From the NCBI GenBank assembly GCA_004335635.1, contig QAXH01001021.1:1-26074 (forward strand): 26,074 bases of DNA, read 5' to 3'. Shown in pieces: positions 1 through 10,996 of the stretch (positions are counted from its first letter, which is position 1; each line of letters begins with the position of its first letter). This DNA is from Chloromonas sp. AAM2. Its lineage: Eukaryota; Chlorophyta; Chlorophyceae; Chlamydomonadales; Chlamydomonadaceae. A model generated the notes under the pieces. That model did not search any database. It worked only from the letters and a program-made list of their open reading frames with translations, and was not told the origin of the DNA. A program made the position numbers and the translations under genes.

Positions 1-186
1 GACTTCTTGCAATCAACATGTTGTGCGCACAACAATGAAGATAGAAGCGAGTGTTAGTTGCAAGCAAAGTGGCCTGATATGTGGGAAGTTGGATGTTCCA
101 AGACAGGCAAAGACCAGTGTACCTGTTTTCCCAGGGCTAGTGTCCAGGCCAATACAATAAGCCAAGCCAACCATTCCGCTGCCGAG
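1..186. other. MED12 3' flank, window edge
   Basis: This stretch lies downstream of the MED12 stop codon on the minus strand and should be 3' untranslated sequence. No TGTAA poly(A) motif occurs on the minus strand before the window ends, so the transcript end probably lies outside. The plus-strand open frame starting at 58 is antisense to the MED12 end and has no family resemblance. Confidence 0.5.
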
Positions 187-1560
187 TCAGAGCTTCACAC
201 CTGCATGAGGTCCGTTGCCCTCCGCTGGTCGAGCATGAGCCGCAGCAGCAGCGCGGTCATTGGCACGTTGGTGGGTCTGGTGTGCGCAAGGAGGTGTGAC
301 ATAACACTGCACAACAGCAGGTACCAAGACGTCATGACTTCCATGCTCAGTGGCAAAGGATAACGCAGCCAGCTGTGGCCACACCCACCTCCAATGGTCT
401 GCTTCCCAGCTGGGGGCTTTGCCCGCCTCCGCCCGCCCGCCTACAGTTGTCGGCACCGATCCCACCACCCCTCCAAACTGCAGCACAAGCATGGAGAGCA
501 CCAGCGGCAGCCTGGCCCAGTCAGGGGTCGTGTCCGCTGGTCCAGCACCGGCTGGCTGAAGCAGCTCAACTGCAGCCACAGCTGTGGTGGTAGCTGCCAG
601 GAAGCTGCCGCCCAGAAGCTGCCGGTGCATCCACATCGGGTCGGACAGCAGGCAGCGGCCCACAAGGCCATGTGATAGCAGCGCCATACAGCATAGTTTC
701 TCCAATGTCTGCCTAGTATCTGTTCCTCTGCGCCCAGCCAGTACGTTGCATGTGACTGCTGCATGGGCCAACAGTGGCTGCATGGCGTGCTGGAGAACAG
801 CATGTGGGTCTAGACCTGCCTGTAGCATGTGCAGCACATGCACTTCGCTTCGCTCCAGCCACACAGTGTCACCCATGGTGGGACCGTCTGCATCCATGCG
901 AATGGTGGGATGTGTGGGCAGCATGGGCAACAGGCCGGGTCCTGGCCCCAGCAGAGCTGCCCTGCTGAGGCCCAGCAGCACTGGCTGGTCTGGCGGCAGC
1001 AGGCCCGACACCTGCTGCACTATGTCTGACAGCTGCAACAGGCCACTGCAGGCGGCAGCTGCCAGGAATGACGTCACACAAGCCACGTGACCCGAAAGTG
1101 GTGTGTTGATACCAGTTGCCATAGTCACTACTTCCGCTCCTGACACTAACACCGCAGCAGCTGCCGCCATGATCCCCCTCTGCACATGTGCACTGGCGTT
1201 CACGAGGCCGCATGCCGAAAGCTGTTTCTGGAAACCGCCAAGGAGTTGCAGCATGGTACGACGTGCAAAGGTCAACTCCTGCTGCAGCACGTGCTGGTGT
1301 TGAGCCGTTAATGATGCTACGCCGCTCAAGTGTAAAGCAACCTCATCAGGGTGTGGCGTACTGCTCGCTGAGTGTGATGCTGTGTAGCCACAGTGTGACG
1401 CCGACTTCAACCAGGCAATGAGCACAGCAGAGCACGCAGCGGCCACGCAGGGCAGAGCCTGTGAGGCCCCTGGGCCTGCTCCGGAGGCGCGCTTGATACC
1501 AGGCAGTTGGTCCATCACATGAGAAGCCATGGCTGTGGCGGCAGCCTCCACCAGTGAGCT
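187..1560 (-). other. MED12 last exon: Ala/Leu-rich helical C-terminus
   Basis: This is a single open exon of 457 codons plus stop, entered in phase 0 after the acceptor TGCATGCAG at 1569-1561 and ending GVKL then TGA. It is rich in Ala, Leu, His and Gln, with repeated amphipathic stretches such as LLQLSDIVQQVSGLLP and LHMLQAGLDPHAVLQHAM, which suggests an alpha-solenoid-like fold. I do not recognise a named domain. It is joined to MED12 because the exon phases agree and no convincing start context or promoter separates it. A separate short gene beginning at the ATG at 1566 is possible but less likely, since that ATG overlaps the acceptor. Confidence 0.65.
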
Positions 1561-4500
1561 CTGCATGCAAGGAAGGCACGCTCCATGTGATGCTCAACCC
1601 TTGATCTTAAGCGAAAGATGATCAAGGCTGAACAGTGTTGGTACTTGTATAGCATTACATCTCTCAGCAGTTTGGGCAGGCCATACGGGACCTCAATCAA
1701 CAGGAAAGAAGACAGCTGCCATTGGAGGTTACTCTTATAGCGTTTTACAGGAACCCAAACACGCATTACGCCAGAACTACAGCTGTGTCCACATTGCTAA
1801 GGACATGCTTGCACACTGTGGCACTGGGCTCACCTGTGCTCGTGGCTCAGGCCTGCAGCCATCCACCTCCATGGCCAAAGCGGGGGACGGCGATGCATGG
1901 CCTGACTGCATGAGGCGCATGAGTGGGCTAAGCAGCTCCAACACTTGACCCACGTGACTGCCATGCACAGCGTTCAACAGGGGCGCATGGGCCGTGCGGG
2001 CCTGGTGCGCATGTGGTGCAGTTGCTGTGTGTGGCTGGATCTGCTGCTGCAGTGGTGCTATCAGGGCCTGCATGGCTGAGGGGCTCAATGCGGGTTGAAG
2101 GGGCGGCAGGAGGGAGGGTGGGCGATTGTGGGGGTGGTCCTGGCCCCGGGACGCTGACATGCAGGATTGAACAAGCAACCGTAGACGCCCTGCAGGCAGG
2201 AGTGCATGAACCTCTGACCATGCACACGGGCGGTACTGCTGTCGCTCGTGCGATTGAAGTGGCATGACAGCAATTGCATGGCAACCCAAACACCTGTATG
2301 CCCCTGTACAATGCATTCATGCCTCCAGGCCCAACCGTGCCTGAGACCTGAAAGCAAATACCGACAAGTCCCCAGTACAGTGGCTTACACAATCCAAACA
2401 CGTGTGTGCGCCCCATGTTGCCATGCTGCCATGCTCCCATGCCCCTGACCTGCACGCACCTGTGACCCACTCCTGCCAAGCCACGGGCTCCCGCTTGAGC
2501 TTGGCCAGAAACGAACTCAACCAGGCCTCCACACTCGCCAGACCAGGAGGAACCAGCGCCCACACATCGGCCTGCGCTGCAGCTGCCGCCTGCCTCCTGC
2601 CTTGGCTTCCAGCAGTCTGGCTGCTGACTCGACCGCCGAAAGGCCCCTCCGGCCCCAATGATCCGTGTCTAGCCCGGGCTCCGGTCGCCCCCTGTTGACG
2701 TGTTGATGTGCTTTCTGGCCCCACGGAGCCAGCACGCACCCGTGCTGCACCTGCTGTACCAACTGGTGGCTGCTGCTGCTGCTGTGGCTGATCCCCGGCA
2801 GGTGCCAGCAGCGGCTCCAGCTTGCTCCCGCCATAGCGGCTGAGCAGACAGGCCACCAGTCGCAGGAGCGCAGGAAGCAGATGCTCTGTCTGCTGGGGAT
2901 CGGGTGGTGTACCGGCAGCGGAAGCAGAAGTGCTTGGCAAGTCACCTGACATCATCCAGCATCACACGATTACACTTGAAATGCAAGCATAAACTAAAAA
3001 CCATCAGAAAACAACGCTGCACTACAGAGGACGGCCAGCCATGCAAGCTTGCCATGGCCTGGTTATGACGTAGTGTGATTTGGTCACAACACATGGGCAT
3101 GATCCATCCCTGGTGCCTGACTGACCTGACTCTGATGGCCTGTGGTCCAGTTCATTGGCAGGCCTCAGCAGCACACAGGACATGACCTGCTGCAGGAGGA
3201 CGGGCACGGCACCCAGACTGGCCACCCTGCAGAGACAGGCATGCAATAATCGTACAGATGTGTGTGCACAATCCTGAAATCTGAGGGCCACCAAAGTCTG
3301 CACTAATGGTTGCTTTTCACCTGGTTTTCTTGCACAGCCTGGAATCCGGTTTTGGAGCTGAAGCTCGTGTGCTGTTTTTGGTCCAGTTTTATGATTTGAT
3401 GCCCCGACCCGCACCTGTCCAACAGCGCCAAAGTCATGGCCAGCAATGCGTCCTGACTGATGGCCAGGCCCGGCACTGCCTGATGCACCACCTCCACCGC
3501 TCCTCCTGATGACCGGCGCCTGAGCTGCAGTTTCACGTGCTCCGCGTGCCGCCCCACCAGAGCAAGCAACAGACCAACCACCTCTGCGTGCGCTCCTGAT
3601 GCATCTAACAGGCCCACAGCTCGTATGAGCCATGTGTCGTCAATCATTGCCTGCAGCATTGACAGGGGAGAGGAGGTTATCATGAGCGTTGTTGAAAAAG
3701 TGACAAAGGTACCTGGTGGAGTGGCTCTGCGACTGCCAGTGTCTTGTTAAACCCAATTGCGAAGATGCTGCTTACTCTCCCTGAACAGTTGCAAGCGAGC
3801 CTCAAGGATGTGTCAAGGCAAGTGACAGACCAGAAAATGAAGAAATGAAGCAAGAACAAAAAGCGGCTCTGGCATGAGGCCCCAAACGTAGCACCACCCC
3901 ACACCACACCCCGCCGAGGCTTGTTACCTGCATCGGCTTTGATGGGCCAGGTTCCACAGGTGCAAACCCAGCGCTGTATGGCCAAGGCTCGCAGAGTTCA
4001 GGAGTAGGTACTTGCATGGCCGCATCCTCATGCACACAATGGCCACTGAGAGCGGTGCTGCTGGACCACGCATGGACTGCCGCCGTTGCAGCTGCGCTGC
4101 TGTCTGTCAAACTCTGGAGCACTCGTGACGTGAGGTGGTCAGACCAGCCGGACAGAGAACCTACAGGTGTGCCTGCTGCCTGAAGCTGAGAGGTGACAGT
4201 ATTGCCAAGAGAGTTGGCGAAGTTGCGAAGGGCAGCGGGCGCGGAGGTTGACAGCCATGCAAACAATTCGCACAGGGATTGCTGGGCTGCTGCACCATGC
4301 TGGAGTGTGGCTGCACTTGCAATGGTGCTTGCAGCGGATTCTAGAAGCACTGCCTCAGCTTTCCGTGCCCAAAATGATGTGTGTTGCTTCCATCTGCTTC
4401 CAGCAACACCAGCTGAGTTTGAATGTGCTGCCGGCTTGGCTGTACTAGTGGATTCCCGCTGAGTAGAGCTGGCAACTGAAGAAAAGAAGGGCATCAGCTT

Positions 4501-7500
4501 TGCTGCCAGCTCAGGCCAAGCTTGAAGCAGCCGTTTCCTGTTAGAAACGTATGCCAGAGCATCAGCACGTCTGGTGGCATGTCGTGTCACGTGGGTAGCA
4601 TGGATGGTGTGACTGGACTGTAAATCACCATGCACTGCCTTAGGATGCATTAACTTGAGTATCGTCCAATGTTTGGCCGCCCTGAGACACTGCGACTGAA
4701 GCAAGTCCGGATTCGAATCGCTAACGGGTGAGATTGGCGCAGCTTGATCAGTTGTGCTGGTGTGGGCCGGGGCCGTGGCTGCAGAGGTGCTCTGGCGTTG
4801 CAGTGCGGCTTGTGGTGGCGGTTCCATGACAGCCTCGGAGATGAGGGAGGACGCGTACTGGGCACTGTTCCATAGACCCACCTGCAAGCAAGCAGTAAGC
4901 CCTAGCTCTCATCCCAGGAAAACGCCAGCAATAAATTGGATTGACAACGATTCAACATTGGGATGCATGATGTGGCTTAGTGTCTGTCCTGACATGGCTG
5001 CAGCGTTTTATAGTCCCCAGATCTGCGCAGGTACCAGGACAATTCCTTTATCACGGCAGATTAGGCTCCAAAACACGCTTGCTGACCTGCTCCAGTGCCA
5101 GCAGCAGCTGAGCCGTCACATGCGGTTCCCGCACAGGCCACGGGCTGATGCCACTGCCACACCCGGCCACACCCAGCCCAGAGCATGTGTGCGGCAGGCG
5201 CAGGGGCTGTGCATCCAGCCAGCGGTGCAGCGGCCCCTGCAGCAGCCCGCGGCCGTGTGTGGCTGCGCTCAGTGCGCCCAATGTTGGCGGCAGGCCGCGG
5301 CTGGTTCGCTGATCCAACTTGTCGTCTAGTGCGCCAGTTGCTGCAGGGCAAAAGGACAGGGCAAAAGAATTGAGAGACAACCATCTCCGTTTACCACCGG
5401 CTGCACAGCTGTGAGTGCGCAGTGCAGGTGGTGCCAAGCTGCCCGCTGCCACGATGCCACGCACAGCTGCAACGTACAACCACCAGCAACATCTGCGTCC
5501 CCTGACCCCTGACAGGCTCACGATGCACAGCTTATTCGTGCTTAAGATGCTGGCCAACTGCTGCAGGCTAGACCAGCCACCGAGTGTAGCTTTGATTTGA
5601 ATTGCTAGCGTTCGCGTCCTGTGCCATGTGGCACCCCTGTTCTAGTCATATGTAGTTTACAGCAGTGAGCATCTTGTCTCTGCCCAAGGTTTCGTTTGTG
5701 GCCCGCGTACCTTCTGCAGCTGTTGAGTCCTGCTTGGTCGGGGCACAGGCCACAGCTGCAGCGCTACTCGTTGCAGCAGCCCCTGACCCCTGCCTGGCCG
5801 ATGAGCTCCCTGCAAACGTATAATTAGAAGTGCTTCTTGTAACAACCAGGCCAGGCTGTCTGAAGACTTCTGATGCAGCCTTTTGGCAGGTGGTGAAAGG
5901 CGCAGATCATCACATGCGCATATATACCTGCCTTGTGCGACATGAGGCAGTATACAGTGAGGAAGTACAGACCTCCTGCTCATGTGCCTACACATGATAA
6001 ACATGGCATTTGCATGCCGCATTCACACATGCGCACGCACCTGCCATGCTGCTGGCCACGGCCTCCGCATGACGGCCCATCCACACGCCCATGTCCTCAT
6101 GCAGCTGCACCAGCAGACACGTGGCAAAGGCCATGCGCATGCCGCGCACTGCATGGTTGTGGAGGGTTGCATGGGTGTGCTGGGTGTCCACCGGCTGCTG
6201 CGCTGGCGAGGGGCTCTTCCGGGACGCAGCAGCGGGATTTGTCCCGGCCGTGCGTGGGGCGGGCGACGGGCTACGGCGCGGGTCCAGGAGCGGTGTGGGC
6301 AGGATCGTGGCAGCCGCTGCTGAAACTGCAGCGGGAGACACACTCCGGTGTGCCGCCTGGGCTTGGCCAGCTGCCATAGCTGGTGACACGCTTCGGCGTG
6401 CATCTTGGGGTGGCACAGAGGCATTGGCACGGGCAGCGGGTGAGGCGCCTCTTCGTGCATCCATGGGCCGTAAGTGCTGCTTGCCAGGCCCTGATGTGCT
6501 GACTGGAGGGGGTTGAGGGGTGGGTGAGGGGGAGACTGTGGGGGCGGTGGGCGTGAGGAGGTGGGAGGAGAAGGCTGGGGAAAGCGCCAGAGGATCGCCC
6601 GTTGCGAAGTCGCATGCAAGGTCGACAGCGGCCTTCACGTTGCGGAAGCCACCTTTGCCTGCAAAGCGCATCAATAGCATACCAATGTCTGTGGCTTTGT
6701 TGGTAGCAACAGACCAGTCCTGTCTTGTCAACCTATGCAGTCCAAACCTTCGGTTTGACAAACAATGATGGGTTCCACGTCCCCAATGCTCCGGCCTACC
6801 GTTAACACCCCTTCACATTCTGGACCTGGAGCCTCTTCCTACGGGGTCGGCATAATCACACTGACAGCCAGAAACAGCAACTTGGGTGGGCTCGGACACT
6901 AAACTCAAGCCCAGGTAGCTGTAGCCCTACGTTGTTGGGTTGATGCATTTGAGAAATACCTGGCATCAATCTGAAATCCAGGCTGGCAAACGATGACGGT
7001 GCCAAATTCCCAATGCTCTGACATCTCGGCCCCCTACAAGCTTCCTATACACCCTGCATCCAGAGATTCTCCTTATGGGTGAGTGCTGTCAGACAGGAAC
7101 CAATGTCACTGTCTTACCCATTGCATCCAAGAGTTGCTGGTATGCCAGTGCCACGTTGTGTGTGGCCATGGCGGTTTCCATGCGCTGCATGGCTGCACCC
7201 TCACTGAACACGAGCACCCTGGCACATGCAAGCAACACACAGCAGCTCAACCAACATGAAGACGCGACGAGCAGGAGGCGCGGGCACGAGGTGTGTTTCG
7301 TGCCTTGAACGCCTATCCTCTGTGTTTCTCATGCCAAGGCTCAAGGCAGACATGTTGCTTGGTTGCAATGATGTGAGCTGCATCGAGCAGCACATCAAGC
7401 ACATGGCATATCGAGCACATCGAGCACATGGCATATCGAGCACATCGAGCAGCACGTCGAGCGACATGGCACGGTCAACCTGAAATCGTGACGTGTGGAA

Positions 7501-10500
7501 GACCAAGCTGCCAGAAGGTGGCATGACGTGTGCATGTAAGAGCATGGTACTCACTTAGGGTGCACTGCTGCCTCCATGGCCTGGGCCCGCATGGCCACCT
7601 GCAGGAGAGACTCGATTTCTCGAGGGGTCGAAATCTTGCCCGGGTTGCCAGCGAAACCTGTCCTGCTCTGCCCTGCGCCTGTCACTGTGCCAGTGCTAGC
7701 CGCTCTGGATTGCAGCTGTGGCGCGGAATGGATGGTCATGCCAGGGCGCTGAGCTGCTTCCCATGCGGCAACAGCCTCGACGTACCCTAGGCATGCAGCA
7801 GCGCTAGAGCCGGGGCCGGGGTGTACTGGTGGGGGTGGCAAGGGGTGCGGTTGTGGATTAAGGGTAAGAGTGGGATAGCTGCCTTGGGCGGATGGGTGGG
7901 CTGTGGAGCGTGCTGATTGGCCAAGCATAGCCTGTAGTGCAGCGACCAGCTGACTGGCATCACGTGGCAGGGTGTCCAAGGTTTGGCGCTGTGCGGATCC
8001 AGTGTCCAAGGTTTGGCCAGACAGTGGCAGTGCGTCCAAGGATAGTGACAGCTTTGAAAGCATGCCTGGGCTCGCTGGGTTCCAGCCAGCTTCTGAGAGC
8101 GCCTGCTCCTGGCCCCAGGCCAGCTCCGCAAGCAGCTGTGGCAGGCAGTCCAAGGTAAGCAGTGTGCTGGGGCAGGAGTGCAGCAGGTGCTGGAGCACTT
8201 TGCATGCCTGCCACCGCAACTCCTCAGTTGTTGGCACGACAACAGGCTCAGTGGTACCAGCTGCAGCTAGCTGTGAGCGGGAGCTGCCGAGGGACGTGAG
8301 ATTGTTAGGTGTGGTGCTGGGTGAGGGCGTCACGCTTTGCCACACAGCTGCCAAGTCCAGCAGCAGTGTGACCAGCTTCCTGACAGTTGCCTGTGGGAGG
8401 GCCTGATCCTGCACAAAGTACCGGACGGAATGGGTGTGGTCAGCAACAAGGCAACACTACACGTGACCAAGCTGTTGCAGCTGGATCGCCTTGGCTCAAC
8501 TGTTATCCAGACGTTAGGAGTGCAGTGCTTATGGGCATCTGCATGTACATCAAAGGTCCTCCATTGCGGGTTTAGAACTGGTGCAAAGGACCCCTGCACA
8601 ATCTGGCAGTGTGCAGTGTGCACCAACAAGTCTTCAGCCCATTCCATTCTAAGTTATGCCCATTAACTCAGCCCACAGCGTACCTTGACACACGCTTCCA
8701 GCACAGGTAGCACCACCCCCGCACGGTAGAGCTCGACATCTCCCAGCATCACGCCTGCCCGGTACGCCTCCGCCTCACCCAGAGCACCGGCTGCGGGCCT
8801 GGGTGCAGTCCCTGCCCCCGCGCCCGCCTGACCACCCAGATGCCTGCAGGGGCAGGCCATCCCATTGTCAGCTGGCAAGTTGTTGAATTCTGTCATCCTA
8901 GTATGTGCTGACCAGTTGGGCAAACGGCTGACAACTGCCAGCTACAAGCAGCAGCATGGACCCAGGCTTGGTTTCGACCCGTATCTGCATGCCCAGTCCA
9001 GACCCGCAGGAGTGTGCCCAGTCGTGACTTGAACCAGTTCACTGAGGCTTTTCATGCTAGCCTGTGTAGGGGTCTCAAGCAAACGGCTGATAACTGCAAT
9101 GCCCAACATGTCCCAAGCTCAGTATTAACTCGTATACGCGTCCCAGTCCTGGCCCACATCTGTGTATCCAGTCACGACTCCTACCTGTGAGCCCAGTCCA
9201 GCACCGCCCCGGGATCTGCCAGGCCCTCACCAAACATGTGACAGGCCAGCCGCACAAAGTACTGCATGGGCACCCATGGGGGCGGGTCCAGGAGCTCGGA
9301 GGCACTAGCCGCAAGCACTTCATTGGCCATGGTAACAGCAGAAACGAACGGGGGCTGGGCGGCAGGTGGTGGAGGTGTCCCTGCCCGGTGCACCAGTGGC
9401 CCCGCGCCGGTTGCGGCCCCCAGCTGCACGAGACCACTGCTGGACCCCACCAACGCACGCGCATCCTGCTGCGGGCAGGTTTGAAGTGCGAGGCATGGCA
9501 TTGAATGCATGGACCACATGGTTGCACGCAAGGTGATGATCAGACCACGTGCAAAATTGACAGAGGCATGGGCATTAACACAGCATGGGCGTGAACGTAG
9601 ACTACAAGAGGCACGGGCGCAAGCGCATTAAATACATGGTTGCACATATGGTTGGCAGTGTTTGTCAATGGCCGTGTTTGTAATGACGTGACTATGTGCA
9701 AAGACAGAGTGCGCACAAGGATGCATGATTGCTGCTGGAGCAGTACACTACACACTGTTGGCCGGTTTGAGCTAGCTTTGCCACACAACAAATCATGCGG
9801 GAATTCTGATGGTTAAAGCATGCGTCTAACCTGAGAGGTGCCACCAGGTGGCATGTCGAACAAGTCCATGCCTGGAGCCGGCAGCATTGTCATGTCTATG
9901 TATGGGGTCATGGGCGTTGGTGCATATGGAGTGGCACCGCTTGGCGGAGCAGGCAACAACGGCTGCCCTGTCATCGCTGCTATAGCAGTGGCCATGCAGC
10001 TATCCATGTGCTCCAACACGTGTGATGTGAACAAAGCGGCACACCGGCTGGCAACTTCTGGTGTGATGCCTAAGAGGTACTGCTGAGCTGGCGGCTGGGG
10101 TGTCCCGCTGGCGCTGCCGTCTGCTCCAGCACCAGCTGCTGCTGGTCCACGAATAGCCGTATGGTGATGGGCAGCGCTGTGTGGTGCAGATGGGGCGCTG
10201 GAAGCACGTGTGTCTAGCTGTGTTGGTAATAGGCTGGAGGGCTGACTGCCTCCACCTTCTGCACACCATTGAAGGTACACCAGCCGCAGATACCAGGCTG
10301 CACGGACCGTTGGAACACGTGCGTGCCAGAGGCCCTTGAACAGCTGTTGTTTGTTGGTGGCCTCTGGCAGGCTGCATGTCATCAGTGTCAGGTCATGACT
10401 GCCAGCCAGCTCATGCATCCATGCGGCCAGCTCCTCGTCATGTGCATTGCGCATTGGGGGCCTGCTGGGTTCATTGCCCGGGCCTATGAGGGCTGTCACT

Positions 10501-10996
10501 CCCGGCACTGCTGGTGGTTTGACGCAGCTGGCTGCAGGGCTGCGTGTCAGACGCTGAAAGACGGTCTGTGGGTTGAAAAGGGGCATGGCACACATTAGAT
10601 GCATGCATGCTTACAAAGTATGCATAGGAGCCTCGGAGTACTGCATGCAGAGCTGGCACGCAACATCGCGTACCTGCAGCACCGCATCGGGTGGTGGTGC
10701 CTGGGCTGAATGCAAAAGTGAAAGCGTCGACTCGCTTGCTTCTGAGATGCCAAGAGCTTCTGCTGTCTCCTTGTATCCATGCGTAATTGTCTGCGTGTCG
10801 AGCTGGTCTTCCGGGCAGGTCTGACACAGGACAACAGCGGCCAAGGGTCGATGGATCGCCAGATCACCTCTGATGATGATCCCAACATGGGAAGTATATT
10901 ACTCACCGGTACCAAAGGAAAGTATCCAGGTGGGCCCAAGGTGCTGGAGAGGGGTTCATCCTCAACAGAAAGCCTGTAGGGTTCCATGCCTATCAT
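187..10996 (-). CDS. MED12: Mediator complex subunit 12 (MED12), kinase module, 16 exons
   Basis: Predicted exons in transcript order: 10996-10907, 10820-10674, 10565-9831, 9468-9185, 8843-8684, 8408-7555, 7218-7118, 6688-6041, 5809-5711, 5340-5087, 4881-3928, 3650-3415, 3226-3126, 2945-2460, 2189-1834, 1560-187 (TGA at 189-187). All joins use GT-AG and keep phase, giving 2292 residues, close to plant MED12 at about 2200-2250. MED12 bridges CDK8/cyclin C to core Mediator in the nucleus and activates the kinase. The N-terminus carries the plant-type motif EPLSSTLGPPGYFP (about residues 13-26) and CPEDQLD...HGYKETAEAL (about 32-52). The PF09497-like domain (about 122-180) includes VPTVRAAWYLRLVYLQW. 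The C-terminal half is Ala/Leu-rich and I could not match it to a named domain. The start could be the ATG at 10996 or at 10987, or lie in an unseen upstream exon. The family call is strong; single exon ends, especially exon 6, are less certain. Confidence 0.85.
2770..2784 (-). repeat. (CAG)5 glutamine run in MED12 exon 14
   Basis: Five consecutive CTG triplets on the plus strand read as five Gln codons on the coding strand, within the context DQPQQQQQPPV. The run lies in a low-complexity linker after a hydrophobic helix (LLPALLRLVACLLSRYGG). It is a short, potentially length-variable microsatellite. Confidence 0.8.
6200..6465 (-). repeat. MED12 exon 8: five diverged Arg-x-Ser-Pro repeats
   Basis: Within exon 8 (about residues 868-960) the motif recurs as ARRGASPAA, ARRSVSPAM, AHRSVSPAA, PRRSPSPAP and SRKSPSPAQ, spaced 14-25 residues apart in an Ala/Pro-rich, probably disordered linker. 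The repeated basic-x-Ser-Pro form is a typical target for proline-directed kinases. That is an inference from motif form; no modification is visible in DNA. Confidence 0.75.
6737..7082. repeat. Diverged direct repeat in MED12 intron 7
   Basis: Two copies of about 110 bases, near 6737-6850 and 6969-7082, share the blocks CAAACRATGAYGG and CCCAATGCTC and a similar ending (CTTCCTACGGGGT versus CTCCTTATGGGT). They sit within intron 7 (6689-7117), at 429 bases the longest of the predicted MED12 introns. The copies are clearly related but heavily diverged. Nothing in them codes for a recognisable protein, so they may be an old duplicated mobile fragment. Confidence 0.5.
7381..7472. repeat. Tandem repeat ATCGAGCACATCGAGCACAT in MED12 intron 6
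   Basis: The intron between exons 6 and 7 contains a nested repeat. A short unit, ATCGAGCAC with ATCGAGCAG variants, is embedded in a longer unit of about 25 bases ending in ACATGGCAT, present roughly two and a half times. It looks like a young minisatellite. It is non-coding on the MED12 strand. Confidence 0.7.
8917..9182. repeat. Diverged direct repeat in MED12 intron 4
   Basis: Copies near 8917-9026 and 9072-9182 share CAAACGGCTGAYAACTGC, then an ACCCGTAT/ACTCGTAT block, a CCCAGTCC block and a CCAGTCGTGACT/CCAGTCACGACT end, with about 155 bases between matching points. Together they fill most of intron 4 (8844-9184). They are non-coding and of unknown origin. Confidence 0.55.
9831..10565 (-). 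other. MED12: MED12 exon 3 carrying the conserved Med12 domain
   Basis: This 735-base exon (245 codons, phase 0 at both ends) holds the diagnostic part of the protein. It begins TVFQRLTRSP, continuing the helix that starts in exon 2, then reaches EELAAWMHELAGSHDLTLM and ATNKQQLFKGLWHARVPTVR. This order, a Trp-containing helix followed by a block of the form LF..L....VP..RA.W..++.YL, is the signature that human and plant MED12 share just after their N-terminal segment. The rest of the exon is a Ser/Pro/Ala-rich linker, then CAALFTSHVLEHMDSC and a Pro/Met-rich end. The acceptor is the CCCACAG before ACC at 10565 and the donor is GTTAGA after 9831. Confidence 0.85.

Noticed and set aside
58..1421. 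Several plus-strand open frames over the MED12 last exon
   Set aside because: They are antisense to a 457-codon exon, have no family motifs, and are explained by GC-rich, Ala-rich codons on the other strand.
1566..1568. Independent gene starting at the ATG before the MED12 last exon
   Set aside because: The ATG lies inside the splice acceptor TGCATGCAG and the exon joins exon 15 in phase, so an internal exon is the simpler reading.
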